64,000 nucleotides of DNA from an uncultured Parolsenella sp. (GTDB lineage Bacteria; Actinomycetota; Coriobacteriia; Coriobacteriales; Atopobiaceae). Location: assembly GCF_934660935.1 (NCBI RefSeq), contig NZ_CAKUIH010000002.1, positions 1-64,000 on the forward strand, read 5' to 3'. The translations under genes were made by a program, and so were the position numbers. Positions 17,024-25,991 of this stretch are shown piece after piece (within the stretch, counting starts at the first letter, position 1; every line of letters begins with the position of its first letter). The notes under the pieces were generated by a model. The model saw nothing but the letters and a program-made list of their open reading frames with translations, was not told the origin of the DNA and did no database searches.

Positions 17024-17536
17024 TTACTCCTCGTCTCCGCGCGCGCCGGCGGAGAGGGGGTTGCCGTGCTCGTCCGTGCCGTCCTCGGTGGAGGCTGCCT
17101 CGGCGAGCTTATCGGGGTGGCCGAGCATCTCGTCGAGAGTGCGCCAGGCGAGCTCGGCGCACTTCACGCGCGCGGGCATGTGGGAGATGCTCTCGAGCTC
17201 GGCGGCCTCGTCAAGCTCTTCGAGGACGGAGGCGTCCGTCTCCTCGCCGCGGATCATGCGGCCGAAGAGGTGGCAGAGCTCGCGCGCGTGCTCGGGCGTC
17301 TCGCCAACCATGAGGTCGCTCATCATGTCGGCAGAGCCCTGGGAGACGGCGCAGCCGCTGCCCGTCCAGGAGACCTCGGCGATGGTGCCGTCGTCGCCGA
17401 GGCGGACGTCGAGGACGAGGTCATCACCGCAGCTGGGGTTGATGCCCTCGTGGCTGTAGGTGGCGTCCTCCATCTTGTACTTGTAGTCAGGGTTGCTCAC
17501 GTGGTCCATGAGCGCGCGGCTGTAGACGTTAGCCAT
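17024..17536 (-). CDS. sufU: Fe-S scaffold / zinc-dependent sulfurtransferase SufU
   Basis: This 170-residue protein has the three conserved cysteines, Cys36 (NPSCGDD), Cys62 (SGCAVSQGSADM) and Cys126 (PARVKCAELAWRTL), plus Asp38, which together form the Zn site of Gram-positive SufU. SufU takes persulfide from SufS and passes it to SufB. The start codon overlaps the last eight bases of sufS (ATGGCTAA), implying translational coupling. The C-terminus carries a charged extension of about 25 residues. Confidence 0.92.
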   Translation of the reverse strand: MANVYSRALMDHVSNPDYKYKMEDATYSHEGINPSCGDDLVLDVRLGDDGTIAEVSWTGSGCAVSQGSADMMSDLMVGETPEHARELCHLFGRMIRGEETDASVLEELDEAAELESISHMPARVKCAELAWRTLDEMLGHPDKLAEAASTEDGTDEHGNPLSAGARGDEE

Positions 17537-18761
17537 TGAAGACCCCCCAGACGAAGTCGAGGCCCTCGACGAGGCGGTCGACGTCTGTCTTGTCGTTGTA
17601 GAAGCCAACGGAGGCGCGGCAGCAGCTCTCGATGCCCATCCAGGTGAGGAGGGGCTGGGCGCAGTGGTGGCCGGCGCGGATGGCGATGTTCTTGGTGTCG
17701 AGCAGGCTCGAGACGTCGTGCGGGTGGATGCCGTCGACCATGAAGGAGACCGCGCCGATGTGGGCGCGCGGGTCATCCGGGCCGACGATCTTGACGTAGG
17801 GGAGGGCCTGGAGCCTCTCGCACAGGTAGGCGGCAAGCTCGCGCTCGCGCTCATCGAGCTCGGTGCGACCGTGCTCGAGGATGTAGTCGATGGCGACGCC
17901 GGTGGCGTAGATGCCCGCGGCGTCCTGGGTGCCGGCCTCGAACTTCTCCGGGATGGGCGCCCAGACGGCGCCGTCCTCGGTCACGGAGTCGATCATCTCG
18001 CCGCCGGTGAGGAACGGCGGGAGGGACTCGAGCAACTCGCGGTGGGCCCAGAGGCCGCCGATGCCCATCGGGCCGCCGAGCTTGTGGGCAGAGAAGGCGA
18101 AAGCGTCGACGCCGAGCTCCTTCACGTCGACGAGGACGTGCGGCAGCGACTGGGCGCCGTCGGCGATGACGATGGCGCCCTGCGCGTGGCCGGCGTCCGC
18201 GATGGCACGGATGGGGTTCTCGACGCCCAGCACGTTGGAGACGTGCGTGACGGAGACGATCTTGGTCTTCGGGCCGATCTTGGCGGCGATCTCCTCGGGG
18301 CCGATAACGCCCTGGTCGTCCGGACGCAGGAAGACGAGCCTGGCGCCGGAGGTGCGGCAGACCTGCTGCCAGGGGATGAGGTTGGAGTGGTGCTCCATGA
18401 TGGAGATGCAGACCTCGTCGCCCTCGTGCAGGACGGTGGGGCCGAGGGTCTTGGCGATGAGGTTGAGCGACTCGCTGGCGTTACGCGTGAAGATGACCTC
18501 CGCCGGGTCATCGGCGCCCACGAAGGCGGCGACCTTGGCGCGGGCCTGCTCGATGGCGGCCGTCGCGTCGACGGAGAGCTTGTAGAGGCCGCGGAGCGGG
18601 TTGGCGTTCATCGTCTCGTAGAAGCTGCGCTCCGCGTCGAGCACGGCCGCCGGACGCTGCGCGGTGGCGGCGCTGTCGAGGAACACGAGCTCGGGGTTGT
18701 TGGCAAGCAGGGGGAAGTCCGCCTTGAAGGGGCTCGCCTGGATGTCGGTCACGTTTGCCAT
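17529..18761 (-). CDS. sufS: Cysteine desulfurase SufS
   Basis: This 410-residue class V aminotransferase-fold enzyme has the PLP lysine Lys227 in SAHKLGGPMG and the persulfide-bearing Cys367 in RAGHHCAQPLL. The PLP-facing His/Asp region is TEHHSN-like (EHHSNLIPWQ) and DGAQS. It mobilises sulfur from cysteine to SufU for Fe-S assembly. The gene starts two bases after the sufD stop. Confidence 0.95.
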   Translation of the reverse strand: MANVTDIQASPFKADFPLLANNPELVFLDSAATAQRPAAVLDAERSFYETMNANPLRGLYKLSVDATAAIEQARAKVAAFVGADDPAEVIFTRNASESLNLIAKTLGPTVLHEGDEVCISIMEHHSNLIPWQQVCRTSGARLVFLRPDDQGVIGPEEIAAKIGPKTKIVSVTHVSNVLGVENPIRAIADAGHAQGAIVIADGAQSLPHVLVDVKELGVDAFAFSAHKLGGPMGIGGLWAHRELLESLPPFLTGGEMIDSVTEDGAVWAPIPEKFEAGTQDAAGIYATGVAIDYILEHGRTELDERERELAAYLCERLQALPYVKIVGPDDPRAHIGAVSFMVDGIHPHDVSSLLDTKNIAIRAGHHCAQPLLTWMGIESCCRASVGFYNDKTDVDRLVEGLDFVWGVFNG

Positions 18762-18763
18762 GG

Positions 18764-19915
18764 TTAGGCCTCCTCGATCATGTCACGAATCTCTGCTGCG
18801 GTCTGGCCGCCGAGCGCGCGCTCGGCCCAGGAGATGACGGCCGCGGGAGCGTCGCCGGGAAGGGTGATCGCGGCGTCGTCGACGATGGCGCGGCGGAAGA
18901 GCTCCTCCGCCTCGTCCTCGGTGAGGCCGCGGTCGCGCAGGTAGGCGAGCTGCTCGGGGCTCACGGTGCCGATGGCGGCGCCGTGGGAGCCCTCGACGTC
19001 GTCCTCGTCGCACAGGATGGTGGGGAGCGTCTTGTTCACGACGTCGTCGCCGCAGACGAGGACGGTCTCCTGCTCGGAGGCCTTGGCTCCCTTGCAGCCG
19101 TTGACGAGGTCGATCGTGGCGCGCAGGGCCTTCTTGGCGTCGTCCGAGAGGACGCCCGTCATGTCGAGGTTCGCGCGCGCCTTGATGCCCCTCACGGGAA
19201 CGGTGTAGGCGAGGTCGAGCTTCTCTCCCGCTCCCGCAAGGTAGCGAAGAGAGAGGTCGAGGCGGGAACGGTCTCCGGCAAGGTCGATCGTGGAGCCGAG
19301 GGCGGTGGTCGCGGCGCCGATCACGTACTGGCGGACGGTGACCTCCGCGCGGTCATCGGCGACGATGCCGAGGCTGTCGAGGTACTGCTCGCCCGCGGTG
19401 GCGGCGACGAGGAGCGTCACGTGGACGTGGCTGCCCTGCTCCGCGTGGATGCGAAGGGCGTGACCGCTCGTGACGGGGGCGTCGTCGCGCTTGGCGGGGG
19501 TGTCGCCCTCGCGGGCAGCAGCCTCGTTGTCCTCGGCGTGGGCGCGCTCGTCGCAGGCCTTGGGCGCGGCGCCGAGGCCGTCTGCGACCACGACGTCTAC
19601 GAACGCCTCGGCGCCGGGGCGCACGAAGACGCTCGTCTGGGCGACGCTGCCGAGCGAGGTGTCGACCTTGACGGAGATGCGCTCGCCGGTGGTGCCGGCG
19701 GGTACGACGATGGTGCGGCGATTGGTCGCGGAGGCGTCGAGCCACTGGGTCGCCTCGGCGCCGGCACCGCAGGTGATGCGGCGGGCGGAGGCGGGAACCT
19801 CGGCCATGGGGTCTGCGGCGGGCGGCTCGGGCACGACGAGGGTGGTGTCGTTCGCCTTGAGCCAGTTCCAGGTCTGGGCGGGCGTGAGGCCAACGCCGGT
19901 GAGGGTGTGCGCCAT
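18764..19915 (-). CDS. sufD: SufD, SufBC2D scaffold subunit
   Basis: This 383-residue protein has the SufB/SufD beta-helix core (about 120-360), including VRQYVIGAATTALGST and the C-terminal DVEGSHGAAIGTVSPEQLAYLRDRGLTEDEAEELFRRA-type ending (the SHGA/IG and YLRDRGL segments). It is more divergent than SufB, as is normal for the family. The ATG abuts the sufB TAG. It forms the scaffold complex with SufB and SufC. Confidence 0.92.
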   Translation of the reverse strand: MAHTLTGVGLTPAQTWNWLKANDTTLVVPEPPAADPMAEVPASARRITCGAGAEATQWLDASATNRRTIVVPAGTTGERISVKVDTSLGSVAQTSVFVRPGAEAFVDVVVADGLGAAPKACDERAHAEDNEAAAREGDTPAKRDDAPVTSGHALRIHAEQGSHVHVTLLVAATAGEQYLDSLGIVADDRAEVTVRQYVIGAATTALGSTIDLAGDRSRLDLSLRYLAGAGEKLDLAYTVPVRGIKARANLDMTGVLSDDAKKALRATIDLVNGCKGAKASEQETVLVCGDDVVNKTLPTILCDEDDVEGSHGAAIGTVSPEQLAYLRDRGLTEDEAEELFRRAIVDDAAITLPGDAPAAVISWAERALGGQTAAEIRDMIEEA

Positions 19916-21400
19916 CTAACCAATCGCCCCTTCCATCTCGAGCTTGATCAGGTTGTTCATCTCGACGGCGTACTCGAGCGGCAGCTCCTTCGAGACTGGG
20001 TCGGCAAATCCGTTGACGACCATCGTGCGTGCCTCCTGCTCGGAGCAGCCGCGGCTCATGAGGTACATGATCGTGTCGTCAGAGATGCGGCCGATCGTGG
20101 CCTCGTGGCCGACGCTCGCTGAGGCGCAGCGGACGTCCATCGCGGGTATGGTGTCAGAGCGGCTGATGTCGTCGAGCATGAGCGAGCTGCAGCTCACGGA
20201 GGCGCGGGCGCGCTCGGCCTTCTTCGTCACCACGACGGAGCTGCGGAAGGTCGAGATGCCGCCGCCCTTGGAGAGAGACTTGGTGTCGACCGAGGCGCGC
20301 GTGTCGGGCGCGGCGAGGGTCACCTTGCAGCCGGTGTCGAGGTTCTGCGTGGCGCCGGCGAACGTGATGCCGGTGAACTCGCAGCTCGCGCGCGGACCCA
20401 CGAGCAGCGAGCTGGGGTAGAGGTAGGAGACGTGGCTGCCGAACGAGCCGGAGACCCACTCGACCTTGCCGTCCTCCTCCACGCGCACGCGCTTCGTGTT
20501 GAGGTTGTACATGTTCTTGGACCAGTTCTCGATCGTGGAGTAGCGCAGGCGTGCGCCCTTGCCCACGAAGAGCTCCACGGCACCTGCGTGGAGGTTGGCC
20601 ACGTTGTACTTGGGCGCGGAGCAGCCCTCAATAAAGTGCAGGTCAGCGCCGGGCTCGACGATGATGAGGGTGTGCTCGAACTGGCCGGCTCCCGCGGCGT
20701 TCAGACGGAAGTAGCTCTGGAGCGGGAAGTCGAGCTTCACGCCGGCGGGCACGTAGACGAACGAGCCGCCGCTCCAGACGGCGTAGTGGAGTGCGGCGAA
20801 CTTGTGGTCCGTCATGGGGATGAGGGTGCCGAAGTGCTCGCGGATCATGTCCTCGTAGCCGGAGTGCATGGCGTCCTCCACTGTGGTGTAGACCACGCCG
20901 GACTTTGCCACCTCGTCCTTCATGTTGTGATAGACGATCTCCGAGTCATACTGGGCGCCCACGCCGGCGAGGCTCGTGCGCTCCGCCTCGGGAATGCCGA
21001 GGCGCTCGAAGGTGTCCTTGATGTCGTCCGGGACCTCGTCCCAGGAGTCGACCTGCTTGGAGCCGCTCGCGACGTAGGTGGAGATGGTGCTCATGTCGAG
21101 GCCGCCGATGGCCGGGCCCCAGTTCTTGGGCATCTCCATGCGCTCGTAGGTCTCGAGGGCCTTGAGGCGCATCTGGAGCATCCACTCGGGCTCGTCCTTC
21201 TTGCGGCTGATCTCCTCGACGATGTCACCGGAGAGGCCGTCTTCGAAGCGCTCGTAGCCGGCCTCGGGCTTCACGAAGTCATACATGCTGCGGTCGACGT
21301 CGGCGACCTCGGCGCGCTTGCGCTCGGGGGCCGCTCCGGGCACGGAGCCGGTCTCGGTGACGTCGACGGGGGCCACGGGGGCCTTGTCCTCGGTCAACAT
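19916..21400 (-). CDS. sufB: SufB, Fe-S scaffold subunit
   Basis: This is a 494-residue protein. Family phrases are GAQYDSEIVYHN, SGGSFVYVPAGVKLDFPLQ (about 245-265), IVEPGADLHFIEGCSAP, ENWSKNMYNLNTKR, and SVGHEATIGRISDDTIMYLMSRG at the C-terminus. It receives persulfide and builds the nascent cluster with SufC and SufD. The gene lies 3 bp downstream of sufC. A roughly 30-residue N-terminal extension precedes the core. Confidence 0.95.
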   Translation of the reverse strand: MLTEDKAPVAPVDVTETGSVPGAAPERKRAEVADVDRSMYDFVKPEAGYERFEDGLSGDIVEEISRKKDEPEWMLQMRLKALETYERMEMPKNWGPAIGGLDMSTISTYVASGSKQVDSWDEVPDDIKDTFERLGIPEAERTSLAGVGAQYDSEIVYHNMKDEVAKSGVVYTTVEDAMHSGYEDMIREHFGTLIPMTDHKFAALHYAVWSGGSFVYVPAGVKLDFPLQSYFRLNAAGAGQFEHTLIIVEPGADLHFIEGCSAPKYNVANLHAGAVELFVGKGARLRYSTIENWSKNMYNLNTKRVRVEEDGKVEWVSGSFGSHVSYLYPSSLLVGPRASCEFTGITFAGATQNLDTGCKVTLAAPDTRASVDTKSLSKGGGISTFRSSVVVTKKAERARASVSCSSLMLDDISRSDTIPAMDVRCASASVGHEATIGRISDDTIMYLMSRGCSEQEARTMVVNGFADPVSKELPLEYAVEMNNLIKLEMEGAIG

Positions 21401-21403
21401 GCG

Positions 21404-22174
21404 CTACGCCTCCGCCTGCTCGACGGCGGCCTCTTTGGCCTCGTAGCTCTCGAAGCCGTTGGCGTCGATCTGGGCGATGAGATCCGGGCCGCCCTCGGCG
21501 ACGAGGTGACCCTTGACCATGACGTGGGTGCGGTCGACCTCGACGCGCTCGAGGATGCGCGTGTTGTGCGTGATGATGAGGAGGGCGCCGTCGCACTGCT
21601 CGCGGTAGGCGGTGATGCCGCGCGAGACGACGGAGAGGGCGTCGACGTCGAGGCCGGAGTCCGTCTCGTCGAGGATGGCGAGCTTGGGCTGCAGGAGCAG
21701 CAGCTGGAGCATCTCGACCTTCTTCTTCTCGCCGCCGGAGAAGCCCACGTTGAGCTCGCGGGTGAGGTAGGAGGAGTCCATGTCGAGCTCGTCGCAGAGC
21801 TCGCCGACGCGGCGGCGGAACTGCTTGGCCGTCATCTTGAGCTCGGGGCGCTTCTGGCAGATGGTGCGCAGGAAGCTATACAGGGGCACGCCCGAAATCT
21901 CGACCGGTGCCTGGTAGGAGAGGAAGAGGCCCGCGAGCGAGCGCTTGTCGGGCGAGAAGTCCGTGATGTCCTCGCCGGCGAACTCGATCGTGCCGGAGGT
22001 GGTGCGGTAGGTGGGGTCGCCCATGATGACGTGGCCGAGGGTCGACTTGCCGGCGCCGTTCGGTCCCATGAGGACGTGGCACTCGCCAGCGTTGACCGCG
22101 AGGTCGACGCCGTGGAGGATGGGCTTGTCGTCCGCGCTCGCGCTCACGCCACGGATGTTAAGGAGGTGTTCCAT
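21404..22174 (-). CDS. sufC: SufC, Fe-S assembly ATPase
   Basis: This 256-residue ABC-type ATPase has Walker A GPNGAGKST, signature FSGGEKKK and Walker B AILDETDSGLDVDAL, the last diagnostic of SufC. It drives conformational change of SufBCD. It is the first gene of the operon sufC-sufB-sufD-sufS-sufU-rrf2. The ribosome binding site is a modest TTAGGA nine bases before the ATG. Confidence 0.95.
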   Translation of the reverse strand: MEHLLNIRGVSASADDKPILHGVDLAVNAGECHVLMGPNGAGKSTLGHVIMGDPTYRTTSGTIEFAGEDITDFSPDKRSLAGLFLSYQAPVEISGVPLYSFLRTICQKRPELKMTAKQFRRRVGELCDELDMDSSYLTRELNVGFSGGEKKKVEMLQLLLLQPKLAILDETDSGLDVDALSVVSRGITAYREQCDGALLIITHNTRILERVEVDRTHVMVKGHLVAEGGPDLIAQIDANGFESYEAKEAAVEQAEA

Positions 22175-22212
22175 TTGATTTCCTAACCTTGCCTGTCAAA
22201 ACAGCCTCAGAG

Positions 22213-22241
22213 ATAATACCCCATAGAAAGTGGGATTAGCA
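22213..22241 (-). promoter_or_regulatory. Candidate promoter of the suf operon
   Basis: On the minus strand TATTAT (22213-22218) is preceded at 17 bp by TGCTAA (22236-22241). The -10 is good and the -35 poor, which fits a regulated promoter. No clear Rrf2 palindrome was seen. Confidence 0.4.
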
Positions 22242-22347
22242 CCTATTCGCCTGAAAATACCGGCGATGTGGAGGGTTATCTTTGAAAACGAGGCTGCGGT
22301 ATCTTCGAAGAGGGGGACTCCGATCCTCCGGGGTATGATCGCCGCGC

Positions 22348-22421
22348 TTCCGGACAGGGGTCGCCGCGCGTGGTGCCGCCACATTTCCGGACAGGGGTCG
22401 CCGCGCGTGGCGCCACCACAT
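22348..22421. repeat. Tandem duplication, 37 bp x 2
   Basis: Two adjacent 37-bp units (22348-22384, 22385-22421), beginning TTCCGGACAGGGGTCGCC, differ at two bases. A partial third unit (TTCCGAGATGGG) runs up to the start of the next gene and supplies its weak ribosome binding site. Confidence 0.85.
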
Positions 22422-22441
22422 TTCCGAGATGGGACTATTGC

Positions 22442-23389
22442 ATGGATAGATGGACCAAGTTTGGCAAGGCAATCGGTTCGCACATGTCGTTCATCGCGCC
22501 CACGTGCGTGATTCTAGGTGTGCTGTTTCCCGAGGTATTTGGCTTGTTCAAGCCTGCGGTCCCCGCGATGTTCGCGCTCCTGACGTTCCAGGGGTCTCTG
22601 AACAACGACTTCAAGAGCGTGGCCGTGCAGTTCCGCCACCCCAAGGACGTGCTGTGCATCCTCGGCGTGAGCATGATTGCGATGCCCGTCGTGGCGCACC
22701 TCATCGCAAGCCTGCTGTTCAGCGGAAACCCCAACCTCGTGACTGGCGTCACGCTCGAGTATTGCGTGCCCGTGGGTGTGGTGTGCTTCATGTGGTGCGG
22801 CATGTATGAAGGCGACCTCTCGCTGGCGCTCGCGTCGATCCTCGTCTCCACCGTGCTCTCGCCCGTGAGCATTCCCTTCACGCTCAAGCTGCTGCTGGGG
22901 GCGGACGTCCAGGTTGACGTGCCGCAGATGATGAGCAACATGGCGTTCATGATCGCATTGCCTGCCATCGCCGGCATGCTCGTGAACAACGTGACCTACG
23001 GCTGGGGCCACAAGAAGCTGTCACCCGCCCTGTCCCCCGCCGTGAAGGTGCTGCTCATGATCATCATCGCGAGCAACTCCTCGCAGATGAGCGACCAGGT
23101 GCGCCACCTCACGCCAGAGCTCGTGGAGGTCGCGGCGTTCATCCTCGTCTTCGCTGCGTGCGGCTTCGTGCTGGGCATCGGGCTGGCGCTGGTGCGCAAG
23201 AGGCCCACTTCGAGGATCGTGACCTCGTGCTTCTGCGTGGGTATCCGCAACATTTCCGCCGGCGCCGTGATCGCGGCGCAGTTCTTCCCGGGCGAGGTCG
23301 TCTTCCCGGTCATGATGGGCACCCTCTTCCAGCAGGCCCTCGCCGGCATCTACGGCTCCCTCATGGAGCGCAAGCTCCTCAAAAGTTGA
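22442..23389 (+). CDS. Bile acid:sodium symporter (BASS) family transporter
   Basis: This 315-residue protein has about nine to ten hydrophobic helices and the BASS-like features of paired inverted repeats and a conserved central GVTLEYCVPVGVVCFMW segment (about 100-117). The substrate is unknown; family members carry organic anions including keto acids and pantoate. The ATG at 22442 is chosen because the family N-terminus begins here. The stop codon TGA lies within a half copy of the REP-like palindrome (AAAAGTTGACAAAGG), so the last codons (Lys-Ser) may have been reshaped by that element. Confidence 0.72.
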   Translation: MDRWTKFGKAIGSHMSFIAPTCVILGVLFPEVFGLFKPAVPAMFALLTFQGSLNNDFKSVAVQFRHPKDVLCILGVSMIAMPVVAHLIASLLFSGNPNLVTGVTLEYCVPVGVVCFMWCGMYEGDLSLALASILVSTVLSPVSIPFTLKLLLGADVQVDVPQMMSNMAFMIALPAIAGMLVNNVTYGWGHKKLSPALSPAVKVLLMIIIASNSSQMSDQVRHLTPELVEVAAFILVFAACGFVLGIGLALVRKRPTSRIVTSCFCVGIRNISAGAVIAAQFFPGEVVFPVMMGTLFQQALAGIYGSLMERKLLKS

Positions 23390-23396
23390 CAAAGGA

Positions 23397-23431
23397 AAAG
23401 TTGACAAAGGGACAGTCCCTTTGTCAACTTT
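23397..23431. repeat. REP-like palindrome, GTTGAC arm class
   Basis: A 35-nt perfect palindrome: core AAGGGAC-A-GTCCCTT with arms AAAGTTGACA/TGTCAACTTT. A half copy directly precedes it (23381-23396), and that half supplies the stop of the transporter gene. Confidence 0.9.
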
Positions 23432-23451
23432 CCGCCAATGCGCGCGACCTG

Positions 23452-23486
23452 AAACCTGCAAAAGGGACAGTCCCTTTTGCAGGTTT
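23452..23486. repeat. REP-like palindrome, ACCTGC arm class
   Basis: A 35-nt perfect palindrome: the same core with arms AAACCTGCAA/TTGCAGGTTT, 20 bp after the previous element. Pairs of elements with different arms side by side also occur at 9.95-10.02 kb. Confidence 0.9.
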
Positions 23487-23743
23487 TTCGTAGCAGGTTA
23501 GAGGCTGTCTCTCCATAATGCGAGCACAAATGTATCGAAATACGTGGTCAAGTCATACCGTTCACGGACGAGTGGCTACCGTTTGCCGTTCGCGTAAAAA
23601 TTAGGACCGTTCGCAAAGTTCTCGACCATCGAGATTCGCTTGCAACAATTCGCGCCTATTGTGCATTCGACAAGGCACGCCGCGAGCCCCGGGAGGGGGT
23701 TTCCGCCGCCCACGACGCGCAGGAATCCAAAGAGGGAGAGACC
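23487..23743. other. Intergenic region before the SDR gene
   Basis: A/T-richer stretch with no gene. CCGTTCGC occurs twice at 21-bp spacing (23586-23593, 23607-23614). The same octamer is present near the IclR-type operators at 54.84 kb, but the full GTTCG-N6-CGAAC palindrome is absent here. Confidence 0.4.
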
Positions 23744-24493
23744 ATGGTCTTCGACTTCACTGGCAAGACCGCGATTGTGACCGGTGGCACCCAGGGCATC
23801 GGCTACGAGATCGCGAAGGGTATCGTAGAGGGCGGCGGCCACGTCGTCCTAATCGCCCGCAGCAAGGACAAGGGCGAGGCCGCTGTCGCCAAGCTCGGCG
23901 AGGGCGACTACTTCTATCAGCTCGACGTCTCCGACACGCCCAAGGCCCGCGAGACCGTCGAGAAGATCTTCGCCGAGGTGCCGGGCGTCAACACGCTCAT
24001 CAACTGCGCCGGCGTCATCTCCACCAAGAAGTTCGACGAGATCGACGACGCTGAGTGGACCCGTACAATCAACATCAACCTCAACGGCGTCTTCACGATG
24101 ATGTCCGCGGTCTACCCGCACTTCAAGGCCGCTCACGCCGGCACCATCGTCAACGTCTCCTCCGTCGCCGGCAAGATCGGTGGCGGCCTTCTCGGCACCG
24201 CGGCCTATGCCAGCTCCAAGGCCGGCGTCAACGGCCTCACCAAGGCGGTTGCCAAGGAGGGTGGCAAGTTCGGCATTCGCTGCAACGCCGTCTGCCCGTC
24301 GCTCACCCTCACCGACATGACCTCGATCCTCTCCGACGAGAACTCCCAGCGCATCATCGCCGGCATTCCTCTGGGCCGCGCCGCTCAGGCCAGCGAGCCC
24401 GCGCAGATGGTCCTGTTCTTCGCCTCTGACGCCGCGAGCTTCGTCAACGGCGAGATCGGCGACTGCGACGGCGGCATCGTCCTCGACGGGTAA
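23744..24493 (+). CDS. Short-chain dehydrogenase/reductase, FabG/KduD-like
   Basis: This 249-residue SDR has the NAD(P) motif TGGTQGIG (about 12-19), NCAG (about 87-90), catalytic Ser in NVSSVAG, YASSKAG (Tyr-Lys) and a C-terminal DGGIVLDG. It adjoins a 2-keto-3-deoxygluconate permease gene 100 bp downstream. A role as a sugar-acid dehydrogenase such as KduD is therefore more likely than fatty-acid synthesis, but sequence alone does not separate these. The ribosome binding site is GGGAGAG. Confidence 0.75.
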   Translation: MVFDFTGKTAIVTGGTQGIGYEIAKGIVEGGGHVVLIARSKDKGEAAVAKLGEGDYFYQLDVSDTPKARETVEKIFAEVPGVNTLINCAGVISTKKFDEIDDAEWTRTININLNGVFTMMSAVYPHFKAAHAGTIVNVSSVAGKIGGGLLGTAAYASSKAGVNGLTKAVAKEGGKFGIRCNAVCPSLTLTDMTSILSDENSQRIIAGIPLGRAAQASEPAQMVLFFASDAASFVNGEIGDCDGGIVLDG

Positions 24494-24595
24494 TTCCCGC
24501 AACGCGCGCGATTGCGTCCGTAAAGCGCGCGGTGCCGGATAACTCCCGGCCCGCGCGCTCCGTTTTTTCTCGAGTCTCGAAAGCGAGTTTTTCCA

Positions 24596-25594
24596 ATGAG
24601 TGATTCCAGTGCTGTGGTGGAGGAGAAGAAGCCCTTCTTCAAGATGTCCTCCATCCCCGGCGCCACGATTCTGGTGCCGCTTCTGTTGGGCTGCCTGCTC
24701 AACACGCTGTTCCCCGAGATGTTCAAGACGCTCGGCAGCTTCACGCTGGGCATGACGCAGAATGGCGTCAGCCCGCTCGTTGGCGCGTTCCTCCTCATCG
24801 TGGGTACCACGATCTCGTTCAAGAGCGCTCCCGCCGCCGCCGCTCGCGGTGCGATCATTATCATCGCCAAGCAGGTCGTCGTCATTGCCGTGGCGCTGAT
24901 CGTCCTGTTCACGGGCAACAACTTCCTCGGCTTGTCCGCGATGGTCATCCTGGCGGCCTGCACCGGCGCCAACAACGCCATGTACGCCGGCCTGATGGGC
25001 TCGATGGGCAACGAGGCCGAGCGCGGCGCCGTCGCCATCACGACGCTTGTCGTGGGCCCGCCCGTCACGATGATCGTTCTGGGCGCCGCCGGCCAGGCTT
25101 CCATTGGCTGGTCCCTCGTGGGCGCCATCCTGCCTATCGTCGTGGGCATCATCCTCGGCAACGTCTTCCCGAGCTTCAAGAAGATGATGGCTCCCGCACT
25201 GACCGGCGTCATCGTCCTGACGTTCTTCGCCATGGGCACCACCATGACGTTTGGCCAGCTCGTTGCTGGTGGCCTGCCTGGCATCCTGCTTGGCGTTCTG
25301 TGCTCCGTCGTCTTCGCCATCCCCGCCGTCTTCATCGACCGTCTGACGGGCGGCACCGGTGTCGCCGGCGCCGCGATCTCGAGCTGCGCTGGCGCCAACG
25401 TCGCCACGCCCGCTGCCATGGCCGCGACCGACGAGGCCCTCTATGGCGGAGACATCCTTGCCGTTGCCACCGCCCAGGTCGCCGCATGCGCCATCGTGAC
25501 CGCCATCCTGACGCCGATCGTCACCAGCTGGTGCTACAAGCACTTCAACGCCGAGAAGGCCGAGAAGGCCGCCGACGCCGGTGCCGCCGCGTAA
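24596..25594 (+). CDS. kdgT: 2-keto-3-deoxygluconate permease
   Basis: This 332-residue membrane protein has about ten helices and the KdgT signatures SIPGATILVPLLLG, GTTISFKSAP, AACTGANNAMYAGLMG and AGANVATPAAMAATD. It imports 2-keto-3-deoxygluconate with protons. No KDG kinase or KDPG aldolase is adjacent, but a DapA-type aldolase and other sugar-acid genes occur at 55-61 kb. The end (EKAEKAADAGAAA) is a low-complexity tail. A strong terminator follows. Confidence 0.88.
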   Translation: MSDSSAVVEEKKPFFKMSSIPGATILVPLLLGCLLNTLFPEMFKTLGSFTLGMTQNGVSPLVGAFLLIVGTTISFKSAPAAAARGAIIIIAKQVVVIAVALIVLFTGNNFLGLSAMVILAACTGANNAMYAGLMGSMGNEAERGAVAITTLVVGPPVTMIVLGAAGQASIGWSLVGAILPIVVGIILGNVFPSFKKMMAPALTGVIVLTFFAMGTTMTFGQLVAGGLPGILLGVLCSVVFAIPAVFIDRLTGGTGVAGAAISSCAGANVATPAAMAATDEALYGGDILAVATAQVAACAIVTAILTPIVTSWCYKHFNAEKAEKAADAGAAA

Positions 25595-25641
25595 GGCTGC
25601 CGTCGCGCAGGGGTAGCGCTCGCTTTTAGTGCGTGCGAATC

Positions 25642-25685
25642 GAGAGGCCGCCGTATCCCCAGGGATGCGGCGGCCTCTCTCGTCT
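25642..25685 (+). terminator. Terminator after kdgT
   Basis: A 12-bp perfect outer stem (25642-25653 with 25668-25679) with further pairing in the loop (ATCCC/GGGAT), followed by TCGTCTCG. The tail is weak in T. Confidence 0.6.
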
Positions 25686-25785
25686 CGCGGCTCGACGTGG
25701 GCGGCCCGTGCGCCGGCGCCCGTGCGAATCGCGGCGGTCGCGCCGTGCACGGCGCGGCGGCTTGCGTGCGGCGGGGCGGCCGGCA

Positions 25786-25820
25786 AAACCTGAAAAAGGG
25801 ACTGTCCCTTTTTCAGGTTT
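25786..25820. repeat. REP-like palindrome, ACCTGA arm class
   Basis: A 35-nt perfect palindrome: core AAGGGAC-T-GTCCCTT, arms AAACCTGAAA/TTTCAGGTTT. It lies in the kdgT-dnaE gap, which otherwise holds the terminator above and G/C-rich sequence without a gene. Confidence 0.9.
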
Positions 25821-25991
25821 CCAACTCCGCGCGGCGGGCGTTGTCAATCCCCGAACATGGCGTGGGAGAGGGGTGAAGCGCGGCGATGCCCGAAAGGGTG
25901 TCCGGAACGTGCGCTATCCTCAGATGCGAGAAATCTTGGCGAGAGACTATGCGGCGACGGTGACTCCGCGGGCCGTCGCAAAGGGAGCGAA

